Assembly: GCF_030506255.1 (NCBI RefSeq)
Contig: NZ_CP113431.1
Span: forward strand, 1,674,001-1,738,000
From: Nocardioides sp. Arc9.136
Lineage (GTDB): Bacteria; Actinomycetota; Actinomycetes; Propionibacteriales; Nocardioidaceae
Reading direction: 5' to 3'
DNA length: 64,000 nt
Part shown: piece by piece, positions 1-10,042 of the stretch
Numbering within the stretch: the first letter of the stretch is position 1
Layout of the letters: every line of letters begins with the position of its first letter
The notes under the pieces: model-generated
The model's input: only the letters and a program-made list of their open reading frames with translations
The model's database searches: none
Told to the model about the DNA's origin: nothing
Translations under genes and position numbers: made by a program

Positions 1-1
1 G

Positions 2-1357
2 GTGGCCGAGGTGGTCGGCGGGACCGTCGACGGCGACGGCACCACCCAGGTGACCGGCCCGGCGTACCTCGACAGCAGGGAGCCGGTCGTCGGCGGGCTC
101 TTCGTCGCGATCGCGGGGGAGCGGGTCGACGGGCACGCGTACGCCGCCGACGCCCACGCCGTGCTCGGCAGCAGGCCCACGGGGCGCCCCGGCGTGCTCG
201 TCGACGACCCGGTCGCGGCGCTCGGGCTGCTGGCGCGCCACGTCGTGGACCGCACGGGCGCGACCGTCGTCGCCCTGACCGGCTCCCAGGGCAAGACCGG
301 CACCAAGGACTACCTCGCCCACGTGCTGGCCACCGCGGCCGGCAGCGGCGTGCCCGGGAGCACCGTCGCCACGCGCGGGAACCACAACAACGAGCTGGGC
401 GTGCCGCTGACCGTCCTGCGCGCGACCGCCGACACCACCCACCTCGTCGTCGAGATGGGCGCTCGCGGCGTCGGGCACGTCGAGTACCTCTGCCGGGTCG
501 CGCCCCCGGTCGTCGCCGCGGTCCTCAACGTCGGCACCGCGCACATCGGCGAGTTCGGCAGCCGCGAGGCGATCGCGCAGGCCAAGGGCGAGATCGTCGA
601 GGCCCTCCCGGGCGCCGGCACCGCCGTCCTCAACGCCGACGACCCGCTGGTCGCCGCGATGGCGCCCCGCACGGCCGCCCGGGTGCTGACCTTCGGCGAG
701 GCCGGCGACGTCAGCTGGCGGGGGCTGGAGCTCGACGAGCTCGGCCGGCCGACCTTCGAGCTCGGCCACCGGGGCACCTGGCACCCGGTCGCACTGCGCC
801 AGGTCGGTGCCCACCAGGTGGCCAACGCCGCCGCGGCCGCGGCGATGGCGCTGGCCCTCGGCCTCGACCTCGCCGACGTCGCGGCCGCGCTCGGCACCGC
901 GGAGAGCGCGTCGCGCTGGCGGATGGAGCTGCGCGAGCGCGCGGACGGGCTCGTGGTGCTCAACGACGCCTACAACGCCAACCCCGCCTCGACCGTCGCC
1001 GCGATCGACGCCCTCGCCGCCATCGGCCGGCGCAGCACGCGTCGTACCGTCGCGGTGCTGGGGGAGATGCGCGAGCTCGGGCCGACCAGCCACGAGGACC
1101 ACGTCGCCGTCGGCCGGGCCGCCGCCGAGGCCGGGGTGGACGTCGTCGTCGCCGTCGGCGAGCCCGCCGCGGGCATCGCGGAGGGCGCGCGCCAGGTGGC
1201 CGGGTGGACCGGTGAGGCGATGCTCACGGCGGGGCGGGACGAAGCACTGACCTGGGTGCGGGAGAATGCTTCGGCCGGGGACGCCGTCCTCGTCAAGGCC
1301 TCGCGCGGAGCCGCGCTCGAGGTCGTCGCGGAGGGACTTCTGGAGGAAGCGACGTGA
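2..1357 (+). CDS. murF: UDP-N-acetylmuramoyl-tripeptide--D-Ala-D-Ala ligase MurF (5' end missing)
   Basis: MurF adds D-Ala-D-Ala to UDP-MurNAc-tripeptide in the cytoplasm, the last soluble step of peptidoglycan precursor synthesis. The Mur-ligase P-loop reads [10 protein letters not shown] (about residues 94-103), followed by [20 protein letters not shown] and the C-terminal [10 protein letters not shown] motif. The reading frame is open to the left edge. The first residues (VAEVVGG) resemble the inside of the usual N-terminus, so the true start probably lies a few codons upstream and the GTG at base 2 is likely not the start. The stop overlaps the mraY start by 4 nt, so the two are translationally coupled. 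Family assignment is secure; the 5' end is not visible. Confidence 0.95.
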   Translation: MAEVVGGTVDGDGTTQVTGPAYLDSREPVVGGLFVAIAGERVDGHAYAADAHAVLGSRPTGRPGVLVDDPVAALGLLARHVVDRTGATVVALTGSQGKTGTKDYLAHVLATAAGSGVPGSTVATRGNHNNELGVPLTVLRATADTTHLVVEMGARGVGHVEYLCRVAPPVVAAVLNVGTAHIGEFGSREAIAQAKGEIVEALPGAGTAVLNADDPLVAAMAPRTAARVLTFGEAGDVSWRGLELDELGRPTFELGHRGTWHPVALRQVGAHQVANAAAAAAMALALGLDLADVAAALGTAESASRWRMELRERADGLVVLNDAYNANPASTVAAIDALAAIGRRSTRRTVAVLGEMRELGPTSHEDHVAVGRAAAEAGVDVVVAVGEPAAGIAEGARQVAGWTGEAMLTAGRDEALTWVRENASAGDAVLVKASRGAALEVVAEGLLEEAT

Positions 1358-2424
1358 GAGCCGTACTGCTCGGGGGTGGGCTCGCCCTGCTCATCTCCCT
1401 GCTCGGCACCCGGGTCGCGATCACCCAGTTCACGCGGATGGGCTACGGCCAGGAGATCCGCGACGACGGGCCGACCAGCCACCACACCAAGCGCGGGACG
1501 CCGACCATGGGCGGCGTCGTGATCATCGCCGCGACCGTGCTGGGCTACTTCGCCGCGAAGTTGATCACGACGAGCCAGCCGTCCGCGTCCGCGCTGCTGC
1601 TGCTCTTCCTCTTCGTCGGCATGGGCCTCGTGGGCTTCCTCGACGACTTCATCAAGATCTCCAAGCAACGCAGCCTCGGCCTGCGCAGCAAGGCGAAGAT
1701 GGTCGGCCAGACCGTCATCGCCCTCGTCTTCGGCTTCCTGGCGCTCTCGCCGTGGTTGGAGGACGACCGCGGACGGACGCCCGCCTCGCACAGCATCTCC
1801 TTCATCCGTGACTTCGCCTCCTTCGCGCTCCCGACGGTCGTCGTGCTCGCGCTGATCTGGCTGATCGTCACCGCCACCTCGAACGCCGTGAACCTCACCG
1901 ACGGGCTCGACGGCCTCGCCACCGGGGCCAGCGTGATGGTCTTCGGCGCCTACACGCTGGTGAACATCTGGCAGAACAACCAGTCCTGCGAGATCTCGCC
2001 GGGCGCCACCTGCTACGAGGTGCGCGACCCGCTCGACCTCGCCGTCATCGCCGCGGCGATCACCGGTGCCTGCTTCGGCTTCCTGTGGTGGAACGCCTCG
2101 CCCGCGCAGATCTTCATGGGTGACACCGGCTCGCTGGCGCTGGGCAGCGCGCTCGCCGGGTTCGCGATCCTCACCCGGACCGAGCTGCTCCTGATCATCC
2201 TCGGCGGCGTCTTCGTCGTGGAGACCCTCTCGGTGATGCTGCAGGTCGGCTGGTTCCGGATCAGCGGCGGCAAGCGGATCTTCCGGATGGCGCCCATCCA
2301 CCACCACTTCGAGATGCTCGGCTGGGAGCAGGTCACGGTGGTGATCCGGTTCTGGATCGTCACCGGTCTCTGCGTCGCCGCCGGCCTGGGCATCTTCTAC
2401 GCCGAGTGGGTGGCCGGGATCTAG
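1354..2424 (+). CDS. mraY: phospho-MurNAc-pentapeptide transferase MraY
   Basis: MraY transfers phospho-MurNAc-pentapeptide to undecaprenyl phosphate, making lipid I at the inner face of the membrane. The 356-aa product is polytopic, with about ten hydrophobic segments. It carries the family acidic motifs [20 protein letters not shown] and [11 protein letters not shown] and the histidine motif APIHHHFE near the C-terminus. The GTG start overlaps the murF stop and is preceded by GGAGGAAG. Length and motifs are normal for the family, and its position between murF and murD is the standard dcw order. Confidence 0.97.
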   Translation: MRAVLLGGGLALLISLLGTRVAITQFTRMGYGQEIRDDGPTSHHTKRGTPTMGGVVIIAATVLGYFAAKLITTSQPSASALLLLFLFVGMGLVGFLDDFIKISKQRSLGLRSKAKMVGQTVIALVFGFLALSPWLEDDRGRTPASHSISFIRDFASFALPTVVVLALIWLIVTATSNAVNLTDGLDGLATGASVMVFGAYTLVNIWQNNQSCEISPGATCYEVRDPLDLAVIAAAITGACFGFLWWNASPAQIFMGDTGSLALGSALAGFAILTRTELLLIILGGVFVVETLSVMLQVGWFRISGGKRIFRMAPIHHHFEMLGWEQVTVVIRFWIVTGLCVAAGLGIFYAEWVAGI

Positions 2425-2490
2425 GTCCCGCCCCGCCCCCCCAATCGCTCGCTTCGCCCCGGTCCCGCGGGGGCGCCCCGGAGGTCTGTG

Positions 2491-3945
2491 GTGAATCTCG
2501 ACTCGTTAGGACAGCGCGACTCCTGGCAGGGGGTCCGTACCGTCGTCGCCGGCTTCGGCGTCTCCGGCTTCGCGGCCGCCGACAACCTGCTCCACCTCGG
2601 TGCCTCGGTCACCGCCCTCGACGAGTCCGCGGCCGGCAAGGAGGAGAAGGCCGAGCTGCTCGAGGTGCTCGGCGCCTCGATCCGGCTGGAGCAGGGCGCC
2701 ACGGCCGTGCTGCCCGACGACGTCGACGTGCTCGTCACCAGCCCCGGCTGGCGCCCCGACGCACCGCTGCTCGCCCAGGCCCGGGACCGCGGCGTACCGG
2801 TCTGGGGCGAGGTGGAGCTGGCCTGGCGCCTGCGCGACCCCGAGCGGCCCGTGCCCTGGCTCGCGGTGACCGGCACCAACGGCAAGACCACGACCGTGCA
2901 GATGCTCGACTCGATCCTGCGCGCCGCCGGGCTGCGCAGCGTCGCGGCCGGCAACGTCGGACTGCCCCTCGTCGAGGCGGTCATGGACCCCACGCCGTAC
3001 GACGTGATGGCCGTGGAGCTCTCCAGCTTCCAGCTGCACTACACCCGGTCGATGGCCGCGGAGTCCGCCGCCGTGCTGAACCTCGCCGAGGACCACCTCG
3101 ACTGGTACGACGGCCCGGACCCGATGCGGGCCTACGCCGCCGACAAGGGCCGGATCTACGATGGCGTCGAGCGCGCCTGCGTCTACAACGTCGCCGACCC
3201 CGAGACCGAGCGGCTGGTCCGCGAGGCCGACGTGCAGGAGGGCGCCCGCGCGATCGGGTTCACCCTGGGCATGCCCGGCGTCGGGATGCTCGGGGTGGTC
3301 GAGGACATCCTCGTCGACCGAGCGTTCATCGAGGAGCGGGGCACCAGCGCCGCCGAGCTCTGCACGGTCGCCGACCTGGCCAGCCCCGCGCCGCACGTCG
3401 TGGCCAACGCGCTCGCCGCCGCCGCGCTGGCCCGCGCGCACGGCGTCTCCCAGCAGGCCGTCCGCGACGGGCTGCGGGCCTTCCGGCCCGACGGCCACCG
3501 GATCGCCCTGGTCGCCGAGCACGACGGCATCGCCTGGGTCGACGACTCCAAGGCCACGAACCCGCACGCGGCGCAGTCCTCCCTGCAGGCCTACGACCCC
3601 GTGGTGTGGGTCGCGGGGGGACTGGCCAAGGGGGCCCGCTTCGACGACCTGGTCCGCGCCGTGCGTGACCGCCTGCGCGGCGTGGTGCTGCTCGGGCGGG
3701 ACCGCGCGGTCATCGCCGAGGCGCTCGCGCGACACGCGCCGGATGTGCCCGTGATCGACGTCGGTGCCGGTGAGACTGGTCCCGAACAGGCACCCATGGA
3801 GCGCGTCGTGGAGGCGGCGGCCGTGTTGGCCCGACCCGGCGACACGGTCCTCCTGGCTCCGGGATGCGCCTCCATGGACCTGTTCGCCAGCTACGCCGAC
3901 CGCGGGGAGCAGTTCGCGGCCGCCGTACGCGCCAGGACGAGCTGA
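2491..3945 (+). CDS. murD: UDP-N-acetylmuramoylalanine--D-glutamate ligase MurD
   Basis: MurD adds D-glutamate to UDP-MurNAc-L-Ala. The product (484 aa) has an N-terminal Rossmann-like domain (VAGFGVSGFAAADNL), the ATP-binding loop TGTNGKTTTVQM and the ELSSFQLHYT segment of the central domain, then a C-terminal domain containing DDSKATNPHA. Two GTG codons lie in tandem at 2488 and 2491. The GAGGT at 2481-2485 fits the second better (about 5 nt spacing). A 66-nt C-rich gap separates it from mraY. Confidence 0.95.
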   Translation: MNLDSLGQRDSWQGVRTVVAGFGVSGFAAADNLLHLGASVTALDESAAGKEEKAELLEVLGASIRLEQGATAVLPDDVDVLVTSPGWRPDAPLLAQARDRGVPVWGEVELAWRLRDPERPVPWLAVTGTNGKTTTVQMLDSILRAAGLRSVAAGNVGLPLVEAVMDPTPYDVMAVELSSFQLHYTRSMAAESAAVLNLAEDHLDWYDGPDPMRAYAADKGRIYDGVERACVYNVADPETERLVREADVQEGARAIGFTLGMPGVGMLGVVEDILVDRAFIEERGTSAAELCTVADLASPAPHVVANALAAAALARAHGVSQQAVRDGLRAFRPDGHRIALVAEHDGIAWVDDSKATNPHAAQSSLQAYDPVVWVAGGLAKGARFDDLVRAVRDRLRGVVLLGRDRAVIAEALARHAPDVPVIDVGAGETGPEQAPMERVVEAAAVLARPGDTVLLAPGCASMDLFASYADRGEQFAAAVRARTS

Positions 3946-3979
3946 CCGGACCACCGAGCACCTCACGGGAGGGGGACGC

Positions 3980-5242
3980 GTGACGACCACCGCGAACCCG
4001 CCGGGCACGACCCGGGCCCCGGCCCCCGGCAGCACCGAGGAGAACGACGTCGGGCCGTCGTCGAGGTTCGCCTGGTTCGCGGCGGCCCGCGACGCGATGG
4101 ACCGCCCGCTGACGGCCTACTACCTGCTGCTCGGCGCCTCGGGGCTGCTGCTGACCATCGGCCTGATCATGGTGCTCAGCGCCTCGAGCGTGTACTCCTT
4201 CCGGGTCTTCGACAACTCCTACGCGATCGTCACCCGTCAGCTGATCTGGGTGGCGCTGGGCCTGCCGGCCGCGTGGGTGGCGAGCCGGCTCAGCACGCGG
4301 TGGCTCAAGCGGCTGGCGTTCCCGGCGTACCTCGTCGCGCTCGTGCTCCTGCTGATGACCGCCTTCCTCGGTGTGACCGTCAACGGCAACCAGAACTGGC
4401 TCGCCCTGGGCCCGGTGCAGATCCAGCCCTCGGAGATCGCCAAGCTCGCCCTGGTCCTGTGGGCGGCGAGCACCTACGCCAACAAGGAGCGCCGGCTCGA
4501 CAACCTGCACCAGGTGATGGTGCCGGTCGTCCCCGGCCTGCTCCTCGCGACCCTGCTCGTCGTCGTCGGCCACGACCTCGGCACCGCGCTGGTCTTCATG
4601 GCGATCCTGCTCGGCCTGCTGTGGGTCGTCGGCGCACCGGCCCGGTTCTTCGCCTTCAGCCTGTCGATCCTCAGCGTGGTGGCGATCTTCGTCGCCTCGA
4701 CCAGCTCCGAGCGGCTGGGTCGGATCACGAACTTCGTCGACCCCTTCCAGGACTACCACGACAAGGGTTGGCAGCCGGCCCACGGCCTCTACGCCCTCTC
4801 CACCGGCGGGTTCTTCGGGCAGGGCATCGGCGCGAGCCAGCAGAAGTGGGGCGACCTGCCCGAGGCCCACACCGACTTCATCTTCGCCGTGCTCGGTGAG
4901 GAGCTCGGCCTGGTCGGCACGCTCCTGGTGATCGGGTTGTTCCTCACCATCGCCTACGCCGCGGTGCGCGTCGCCCGCGACACCGCCGACCCGTTCGTGC
5001 GCTACTGCACCTTCGGCATCGTGGTGTGGCTGATGGGCCAGATGATCATCAACGTCGGCATGGTGCTGGCCCTGCTCCCCGTCATCGGCATCCCGCTCCC
5101 GCTGGTCTCCTACGGCGGCTCGGCCCTGCTCCCGTCCCTGGTCGCGCTCGGCCTGCTCATCGGCTTCGCCCGGCGCGAGCCGGAGGCGGCGCGCGCACTG
5201 GCCCACCGCAAGCGCGACCGCGGCCGCTCGCTCGTAGGCTGA
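3980..5242 (+). CDS. ftsW: septal peptidoglycan polymerase FtsW (SEDS family)
   Basis: FtsW is a SEDS glycosyltransferase that polymerises septal peptidoglycan from lipid II with a partner PBP. The 420-aa protein has about ten membrane segments after a roughly 40-residue hydrophilic N-terminus, the long periplasmic loop motif GWQPAHGLYALSTGGFFGQG, and EAHTDFIFAVLGEELG. The start is GTG 3980, directly behind GGGAGGGGG. The frame is open further upstream inside murD, but that part has no family similarity. A RodA/SpoVE paralogue is less likely given the place between murD and murG. Confidence 0.95.
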   Translation: MTTTANPPGTTRAPAPGSTEENDVGPSSRFAWFAAARDAMDRPLTAYYLLLGASGLLLTIGLIMVLSASSVYSFRVFDNSYAIVTRQLIWVALGLPAAWVASRLSTRWLKRLAFPAYLVALVLLLMTAFLGVTVNGNQNWLALGPVQIQPSEIAKLALVLWAASTYANKERRLDNLHQVMVPVVPGLLLATLLVVVGHDLGTALVFMAILLGLLWVVGAPARFFAFSLSILSVVAIFVASTSSERLGRITNFVDPFQDYHDKGWQPAHGLYALSTGGFFGQGIGASQQKWGDLPEAHTDFIFAVLGEELGLVGTLLVIGLFLTIAYAAVRVARDTADPFVRYCTFGIVVWLMGQMIINVGMVLALLPVIGIPLPLVSYGGSALLPSLVALGLLIGFARREPEAARALAHRKRDRGRSLVG

Positions 5243-5248
5243 CCCGCG

Positions 5249-6325
5249 ATGCGCGTCCTGCTCGCCGGCGGTGGAACCGCCGGCCACACCTCGCCCCTGC
5301 TCGCCACCGCCGACGCCCTGAAGCGGCTGCGGCCCGACATCGAGATCACCTGCCTCGGCACGCCCCGCGGCCTGGAGAACCGGGTCGTGCCGGAGGCGGG
5401 CTACCCCCTCGAGCTCGTCCCGCCGGTCCCGCTGCCGCGCAAGCCCGGCGCCGACCTGCTCAAGGTGCCGGTCCGCCTGCGCGACGCCGTGCGAGCGACC
5501 AACGACGTGCTCGACCGGGTCCGGCCCGACGTGGTCGTCGGGTACGGCGGGTACGTGTCGGTGCCGGCGTACCTCGCCGCCCGCCGCCGCGGCCTGCCGG
5601 TCGTCGTCCACGAGCAGAACGCCCTGCCCGGCCTCGGCAACAAGGTCGGCGCCCGGGTGGCCCGGCGGGTCGCGGTGTCCTTCCCGGACACCCCGCTGCC
5701 GAGGGCGGAGTACGTCGGCCTGCCGATCCGTCGGATGATCTCCATGCTCGACCGGCCCGCCCTGCGGGCCGAGGCGCGCGCGTTCTTCGGGCTCGACCCG
5801 GACCGCCCGACCCTCGTCGTCACGGGCGGCTCCCAGGGCGCCCGCCGGCTCAACCAGTCGGTCTCCGGTGCGGCGGCCGCGCTCGGCGCGGCCGGCGTCC
5901 AGGTGCTGCACGTCGTCGGTCCGAAGGGCGAGGCCGCCCCGGTCGCGACCGGCACGCCGTACGTCGTGGTGGACTTCGTCGACCGGATGGACCTCGCCCT
6001 GGCCGCGGCCGACCTGATGGTCTGCCGCGCGGGCGCCAACAGCGTCACCGAGGCCGCCGCCTCCGGGGTGCCGACCGTGTTCGTGCCGTTGCCGATCGGC
6101 AACGGCGAGCAGGAGCACAACGCCCGGCCGGTCGTCGACGCCGGGGGAGCGCTGCTGGTCTCCGACGCCGCGTTCACCACCGAGTGGGTCGCCGCCACCG
6201 TGCCCGGCCTGGCCACCGACCCCGAGCGGCTCGCCGCCATGGGTGCCGCGGCCAGCGGGCTCGTCCCGCGCGACGCCGACGAGAAGCTCGCCCGCATCGT
6301 CCTCGAGGTCGGGGGCGCCGCGTGA
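5249..6325 (+). CDS. murG: lipid II synthase MurG (N-acetylglucosaminyltransferase)
   Basis: MurG transfers GlcNAc from UDP-GlcNAc to lipid I, giving lipid II, at the cytoplasmic membrane face. The 358-aa GT-B protein begins with the glycine-rich loop LLAGGGTAGHTSPLL, has GYGGYVSVPAYLAA and VHEQNALPGLGNK in the N-domain, and VTGGSQGARRLN and CRAGANSVTEAAASGVP in the UDP-GlcNAc-binding C-domain. It starts 6 nt after ftsW and overlaps murC by 4 nt. Confidence 0.97.
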   Translation: MRVLLAGGGTAGHTSPLLATADALKRLRPDIEITCLGTPRGLENRVVPEAGYPLELVPPVPLPRKPGADLLKVPVRLRDAVRATNDVLDRVRPDVVVGYGGYVSVPAYLAARRRGLPVVVHEQNALPGLGNKVGARVARRVAVSFPDTPLPRAEYVGLPIRRMISMLDRPALRAEARAFFGLDPDRPTLVVTGGSQGARRLNQSVSGAAAALGAAGVQVLHVVGPKGEAAPVATGTPYVVVDFVDRMDLALAAADLMVCRAGANSVTEAAASGVPTVFVPLPIGNGEQEHNARPVVDAGGALLVSDAAFTTEWVAATVPGLATDPERLAAMGAAASGLVPRDADEKLARIVLEVGGAA

Positions 6326-7689
6326 GGGTGCCCGTCCCGGACGTCGTGGTGCCGGCCGAGGAGCTCGGCGGCGTCCACTTCGTCGGCATCGGCGGTGCCG
6401 GCCTCTCGGCCATCGCCCGGATCATGCTGGCCCGCGGGATCGCGGTCAGCGGCAGCGACGGCGTCGACTCGCCGACGCTCGACTCGCTGCGTGCCGCCGG
6501 TGCGACCGTGCACGTCGGCCACGCGGCGACGCAGGTGGGCGACGCCGACACGCTCGTGGTCTCCACGGCCGTGCGCGAGGACAACCCCGAGTACCTCGAG
6601 GCGGTCCGCCGCGGCCTGCGCGTCCTGCCGCGCTCGACCGCATTGGCCTCGGTCATGGCCGGCCGCCGCGTCGTCGCGGTCGCCGGGACCCACGGCAAGA
6701 CCACCACCACCTCGCTGCTCACCGTCGCCCTCCAGGTCGCCGGCGCGGACCCGACCTACGCCGTGGGCGGGGAGCTCGCCGCGACCGGGACCAACGCCGC
6801 CGAGGGCACGAGCGACCTCTTCGTCGCCGAGGCGGACGAGAGCGACGGGGCGTTCCTGCACTACAGCCCGTACGCAGCGATCGTGACCAACGTCGACGCC
6901 GACCACCTCGACCAGTGGGGGACGCCGGAGGCCTACGCCGAGGCGTTCGACCGGTTCGCCGACACGGTCTCCCCCGAGGGGTTCCTGGTCTGCGTGGTCG
7001 ACGACCCCGGCGCCGCCGCGCTGGCCGAGCGGCAGCGCGCCGCGGGGCGCCGGGTGGTCACGGTCTCCACCCGCCCCGACGCGGGTGCGGACGTCGGCCC
7101 GGACGCGCTCGCCGGGGTGACCCTGTGGTCGCCCGGCGACCACTACCTCGCCGACGCGCTCGCCGCGCTGGCGACCGGGCTGGCCCTCGGGCACGACCGC
7201 GACGCGCTGGCGCGCGGCCTGGCGTCGTACACCGGGACGAAGCGGCGCATGGAGCGCAAGGGCGAGGTCGGCGGGGTGCGCGTCTACGACAGCTATGCCC
7301 ACCACCCGGCCGAGATCGTCGGGGACCTGCAGTCCGGCCGGGCGCTGGCGGGGGAGGGGCGGCTCGTCGTCGCCTTCCAGCCGCACCTGGTCTCCCGCAC
7401 CCGGATCTTCGGCGAGGCGATGGGCGAGGCGCTCGGTGCGGCCGACGAGGTGGTCGTGACCGACGTCTACCTCGCGCGGGAGGAGCCCGACCCCGAGATC
7501 ACCGGCGGGTACGTCGCCCGCGCCGTGCCGCTGCCGACCGACCGGGTGGCCTACGTCCCCGACCTCGACGACGTCCCCGCCGAGCTGGCCCGTCGGGCCC
7601 GCCCCGGCGACCTCGTGCTGACCCTCGGCGCCGGCACGATCACCTCCGTCGGCCCGCGCGTGCTGGAGCTGCTGCCCGACCATGGCTGA
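6322..7689 (+). CDS. murC: UDP-N-acetylmuramate--L-alanine ligase MurC
   Basis: MurC adds L-alanine to UDP-MurNAc, the first peptide-stem step. The 455-aa protein shows HFVGIGGAGLSAIA (about residues 14-27), the P-loop AGTHGKTTTTSLL, EADESDGAFL and the C-terminal YDSYAHHPAEI segment. GTG 6322 overlaps the murG stop (GTGA). The frame is open far upstream within murG, but similarity begins only here. Confidence 0.96.
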   Translation: MRVPVPDVVVPAEELGGVHFVGIGGAGLSAIARIMLARGIAVSGSDGVDSPTLDSLRAAGATVHVGHAATQVGDADTLVVSTAVREDNPEYLEAVRRGLRVLPRSTALASVMAGRRVVAVAGTHGKTTTTSLLTVALQVAGADPTYAVGGELAATGTNAAEGTSDLFVAEADESDGAFLHYSPYAAIVTNVDADHLDQWGTPEAYAEAFDRFADTVSPEGFLVCVVDDPGAAALAERQRAAGRRVVTVSTRPDAGADVGPDALAGVTLWSPGDHYLADALAALATGLALGHDRDALARGLASYTGTKRRMERKGEVGGVRVYDSYAHHPAEIVGDLQSGRALAGEGRLVVAFQPHLVSRTRIFGEAMGEALGAADEVVVTDVYLAREEPDPEITGGYVARAVPLPTDRVAYVPDLDDVPAELARRARPGDLVLTLGAGTITSVGPRVLELLPDHG

Positions 7690-8449
7690 CCGGTCGAGCA
7701 CCGACACCTTCGAGCGCACCCGCCGGCGGTTCGTCCGTCGCCGGCGGGCGGGTCGCCGACGGCGCTGGCGCCTCGTGCTGGCCGCCGTCCTGGCGCTGGC
7801 CCTGGTCGCCGGCGGCGTGTGGCTCACGTTCTTCTCCGACCGGCTGGCGGTCTCCGGGGTGGAGGTCCGCGGGACCGACTCGCTCAGCGTCGGCGAGGTC
7901 CGCGCGGCCGCGGACGTCCCGGAGGGCGAGCCGCTCGCGACCCTCGACCTCGGTGCCGTCGAGGCGCGGGTCTCCACGCTGGCCCCGGTGCGCAGCGTCG
8001 ACGTGTCGCGCAAGTGGCCGGACTCGGTGCTCATCGAGGTCACCGAGCGCACGCCGGTGGCCGTGGTCTCGATCGGCGGCGTGTTCCGCGGCCTCGACGC
8101 CGAGGGCGTCGTCTTCAACCGCTACCGCCGCGCACCGGCCGGCCTGCCGCGGGTGGAGGTCGACGCCGACGTCGCCGACGACGCGCTGGTCGAGGCGGCC
8201 GCCGTGGTCGCCGCCCTCCCCGCGGACCTCGCCACCACCGTCGACCACGTCGAGGTGCGCACGGTCGACCAGGTCTCCCTCGAGCTGCGCGACGGGCGCA
8301 CGGTCCGGTGGGGGAGCGCGGACGACTCCGAGCAGAAGGCCGAGGTCCTCGCCGGCCTCCTCGCCGCCCAGGAGGCGCCGGTGTACGACGTCTCCGTCCC
8401 TGGGCAGCCCACCGTCTGCACCCAGCCCCGGGTCTGCGGCGACTCCTGA
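7682..8449 (+). CDS. ftsQ: cell division protein FtsQ/DivIB
   Basis: FtsQ is a bitopic divisome scaffold. The 255-aa protein has a strongly basic cytoplasmic N-terminus (residues 12-29, almost all Arg), one membrane helix at about residues 30-50 (LVLAAVLALALVAGGVWL), then a POTRA domain (LAVSGVEVRGTDSLSVGEVR) and the FtsQ domain (VDVSRKWPDSVLIEVTER). It overlaps murC by 8 nt. The gap to ftsZ, 372 bp, is the longest in this cluster. Confidence 0.93.
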   Translation: MADRSSTDTFERTRRRFVRRRRAGRRRRWRLVLAAVLALALVAGGVWLTFFSDRLAVSGVEVRGTDSLSVGEVRAAADVPEGEPLATLDLGAVEARVSTLAPVRSVDVSRKWPDSVLIEVTERTPVAVVSIGGVFRGLDAEGVVFNRYRRAPAGLPRVEVDADVADDALVEAAAVVAALPADLATTVDHVEVRTVDQVSLELRDGRTVRWGSADDSEQKAEVLAGLLAAQEAPVYDVSVPGQPTVCTQPRVCGDS

Positions 8450-8581
8450 CATCTCGGGGCGTCGGGCCTCCTGAGGCGGCCGCGGCGCACCTTCCCGGGG
8501 CAGTCCCTCGCTCACCGGGGTAGATCTGCCCTGGTAAGCGTGAGAGTTCCCGGTCCACCGGGGACCCCTGCACGGCACCCC

Positions 8582-8642
8582 CGCCACGACGCCCCCCGCC
8601 ACGACACCGCCACGACACCCGCCACGACACGCGCCACGACAC
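8582..8642 (+). repeat. degenerate tandem repeat CGCCACGACAC, five units
   Basis: The unit CGCCACGACAC starts at 8597, 8608, 8620 and 8632, with a variant (CGCCACGACG) at 8582. The period is 11-15 bp. A related core, CGCCACGACG, recurs at 8689. It sits in the untranslated gap upstream of ftsZ. Confidence 0.8.
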
Positions 8643-8701
8643 GCGGCGTGTCCTCCCGGATGCAGGTCGGTCGGTTGCCTAGTGTCGTCGCCACGACGAG
8701 G

Positions 8702-8732
8702 TTGACATAACTATAACCCTCCACCTGAGGGT
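8702..8732 (+). promoter_or_regulatory. AT-rich promoter-like element and dyad before ftsZ
   Basis: TTGACATAACTATAACC (8702-8718) is an isolated AT-rich stretch in DNA of very high GC. It contains a perfect -35-like TTGACA and a -10-like TATAAC (8712-8717), too close to each other to be one promoter. It runs into a perfect dyad ACCCTC-CACCT-GAGGGT (8716-8732). One of the two hexamers probably belongs to an ftsZ promoter; which one cannot be decided by eye. Confidence 0.5.
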
Positions 8733-8821
8733 CAGAGTTGGGACACCACGTCGGACGAACTTCTCCAGCGGGCCAGCCCCGCACCGCACCGGACCGACCA
8801 CCACCGAAAGGCGAAGCCGCC

Positions 8822-10036
8822 GTGGCAGCTGCACAGAACTACCTGGCCATCATCAAGGTCGTGGGCATCGGCGGTGGCGGCGTCAACGCCGTCAACCGGA
8901 TGATCGAGGTGGGGCTCAAGGGTGTCGAGTTCATCGCGATCAACACCGACGCCCAGGCCCTCCTCATGAGCGACGCTGACGTCAAGCTCGACATCGGTCG
9001 CGAGCTCACCCGCGGCCTCGGCGCGGGCGCCAACCCCGACGTGGGTGGCCGGGCCGCCGAGGACCACGCCGACGAGATCGAAGAGGTCATCAAGGGCGCC
9101 GACATGGTCTTCGTGACCGCGGGCGAGGGCGGTGGCACGGGCACCGGCGGCGCGCCGGTCGTGGCGCGCATCGCCCGCTCGCTCGGCGCGCTGACCATCG
9201 GCGTCGTCACCCGCCCGTTCGCCTTCGAGGGCCGGCGTCGCGCCAACTCCGCCGAGGAGGGCATCGCCGCGCTGCGCGAGGAGGTCGACACCCTCATCGT
9301 CATCCCGAACGACCGGCTGCTCTCGATCAGCGACCGCAACGTCTCGGTGCTCGACGCCTTCAAGCAGGCCGACCAGGTGCTGCTCCAGGGCGTCTCCGGC
9401 ATCACCGACCTGATCACGACGCCGGGCCTGATCAACCTCGACTTCGCCGACGTCAAGTCGGTCATGGCCAACGCCGGCTCCGCCCTGATGGGCATCGGCT
9501 CGGCGCGCGGCGAGGACCGTTCGGTGGCGGCCGCGGAGATGGCGGTCTCCAGCCCGCTGCTCGAGGCCTCGATCGACGGCGCCCACGGCGTCCTGCTCTC
9601 GATCGCCGGCGGCTCCGACCTCGGCCTGTTCGAGATCAACGAGGCCGCGGCGCTCGTCGCGCAGGCGGTGCACCCCGAGGCCAACATCATCTTCGGCGCC
9701 ACCATCGACGACGCGCTCGGCGACGAGGTCCGGGTGACGGTGATCGCCGCGGGCTTCGACGGTGGCACGCCCAAGCGCCGCGACGAGGGCACGGTGCTGC
9801 GCCGCGAGCCGCGCCCGCAGCAGTCGCAGGAGGAGACCCGCAACGCCGCGCAGGCGCTCGCCAGCACCCGCCGCGACGACGCGCCCCGCGCCGAGGAGCG
9901 CCAGCCGGTGGCTGCCCGCCCGCAGCAGGCCGCGCCGGTCCAGCAGGCGGCGCCCGCGCAGCCCGCGGCCCGTCCCGCCCCCCGGCAGGTGCAGTTCGAC
10001 GACGACGAGCTCGACGTCCCGGACTTCCTGAAGTAG
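8822..10036 (+). CDS. ftsZ: cell division GTPase FtsZ
   Basis: FtsZ is the tubulin-like GTPase that forms the Z ring. The 404-aa product has [15 protein letters not shown], the tubulin signature [13 protein letters not shown], the T7 loop [11 protein letters not shown], a disordered Ala/Pro/Gln-rich linker (about 335-385) and the conserved tail [12 protein letters not shown] that binds SepF and FtsW in relatives. The start is GTG 8822 ([14 protein letters not shown]), the usual actinobacterial N-terminus, with GAAAGG 10 nt upstream. An ATG at 8738 is in frame but adds a segment unlike the family. Confidence 0.98.
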   Translation: MAAAQNYLAIIKVVGIGGGGVNAVNRMIEVGLKGVEFIAINTDAQALLMSDADVKLDIGRELTRGLGAGANPDVGGRAAEDHADEIEEVIKGADMVFVTAGEGGGTGTGGAPVVARIARSLGALTIGVVTRPFAFEGRRRANSAEEGIAALREEVDTLIVIPNDRLLSISDRNVSVLDAFKQADQVLLQGVSGITDLITTPGLINLDFADVKSVMANAGSALMGIGSARGEDRSVAAAEMAVSSPLLEASIDGAHGVLLSIAGGSDLGLFEINEAAALVAQAVHPEANIIFGATIDDALGDEVRVTVIAAGFDGGTPKRRDEGTVLRREPRPQQSQEETRNAAQALASTRRDDAPRAEERQPVAARPQQAAPVQQAAPAQPAARPAPRQVQFDDDELDVPDFLK

Positions 10037-10042
10037 TCCGCG

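Larger units (their letters stand above)
8450..8821 (+). other. ftsQ-ftsZ regulatory gap, no gene seen
   Basis: No convincing ORF lies in this 372-bp spacer. It holds, in order: a C-rich tandem repeat (8582-8642), an odd dyad GACACGC-G-GCGTGTC (8638-8652), a small inverted repeat TCGTCG-CCA-CGACGA (8685-8699), and a strikingly AT-rich island followed by a dyad (8702-8732). Together they suggest that ftsZ has its own regulated transcription and a long 5' leader. Confidence 0.7.

Noticed and set aside
8702..8730. TTGACA at 8702 as the -35 of a standard ftsZ promoter
   Set aside because: No acceptable -10 occurs 16-18 bp downstream (the DNA there is CCACCTGAGG), so I list only a promoter-like element and do not assign it.
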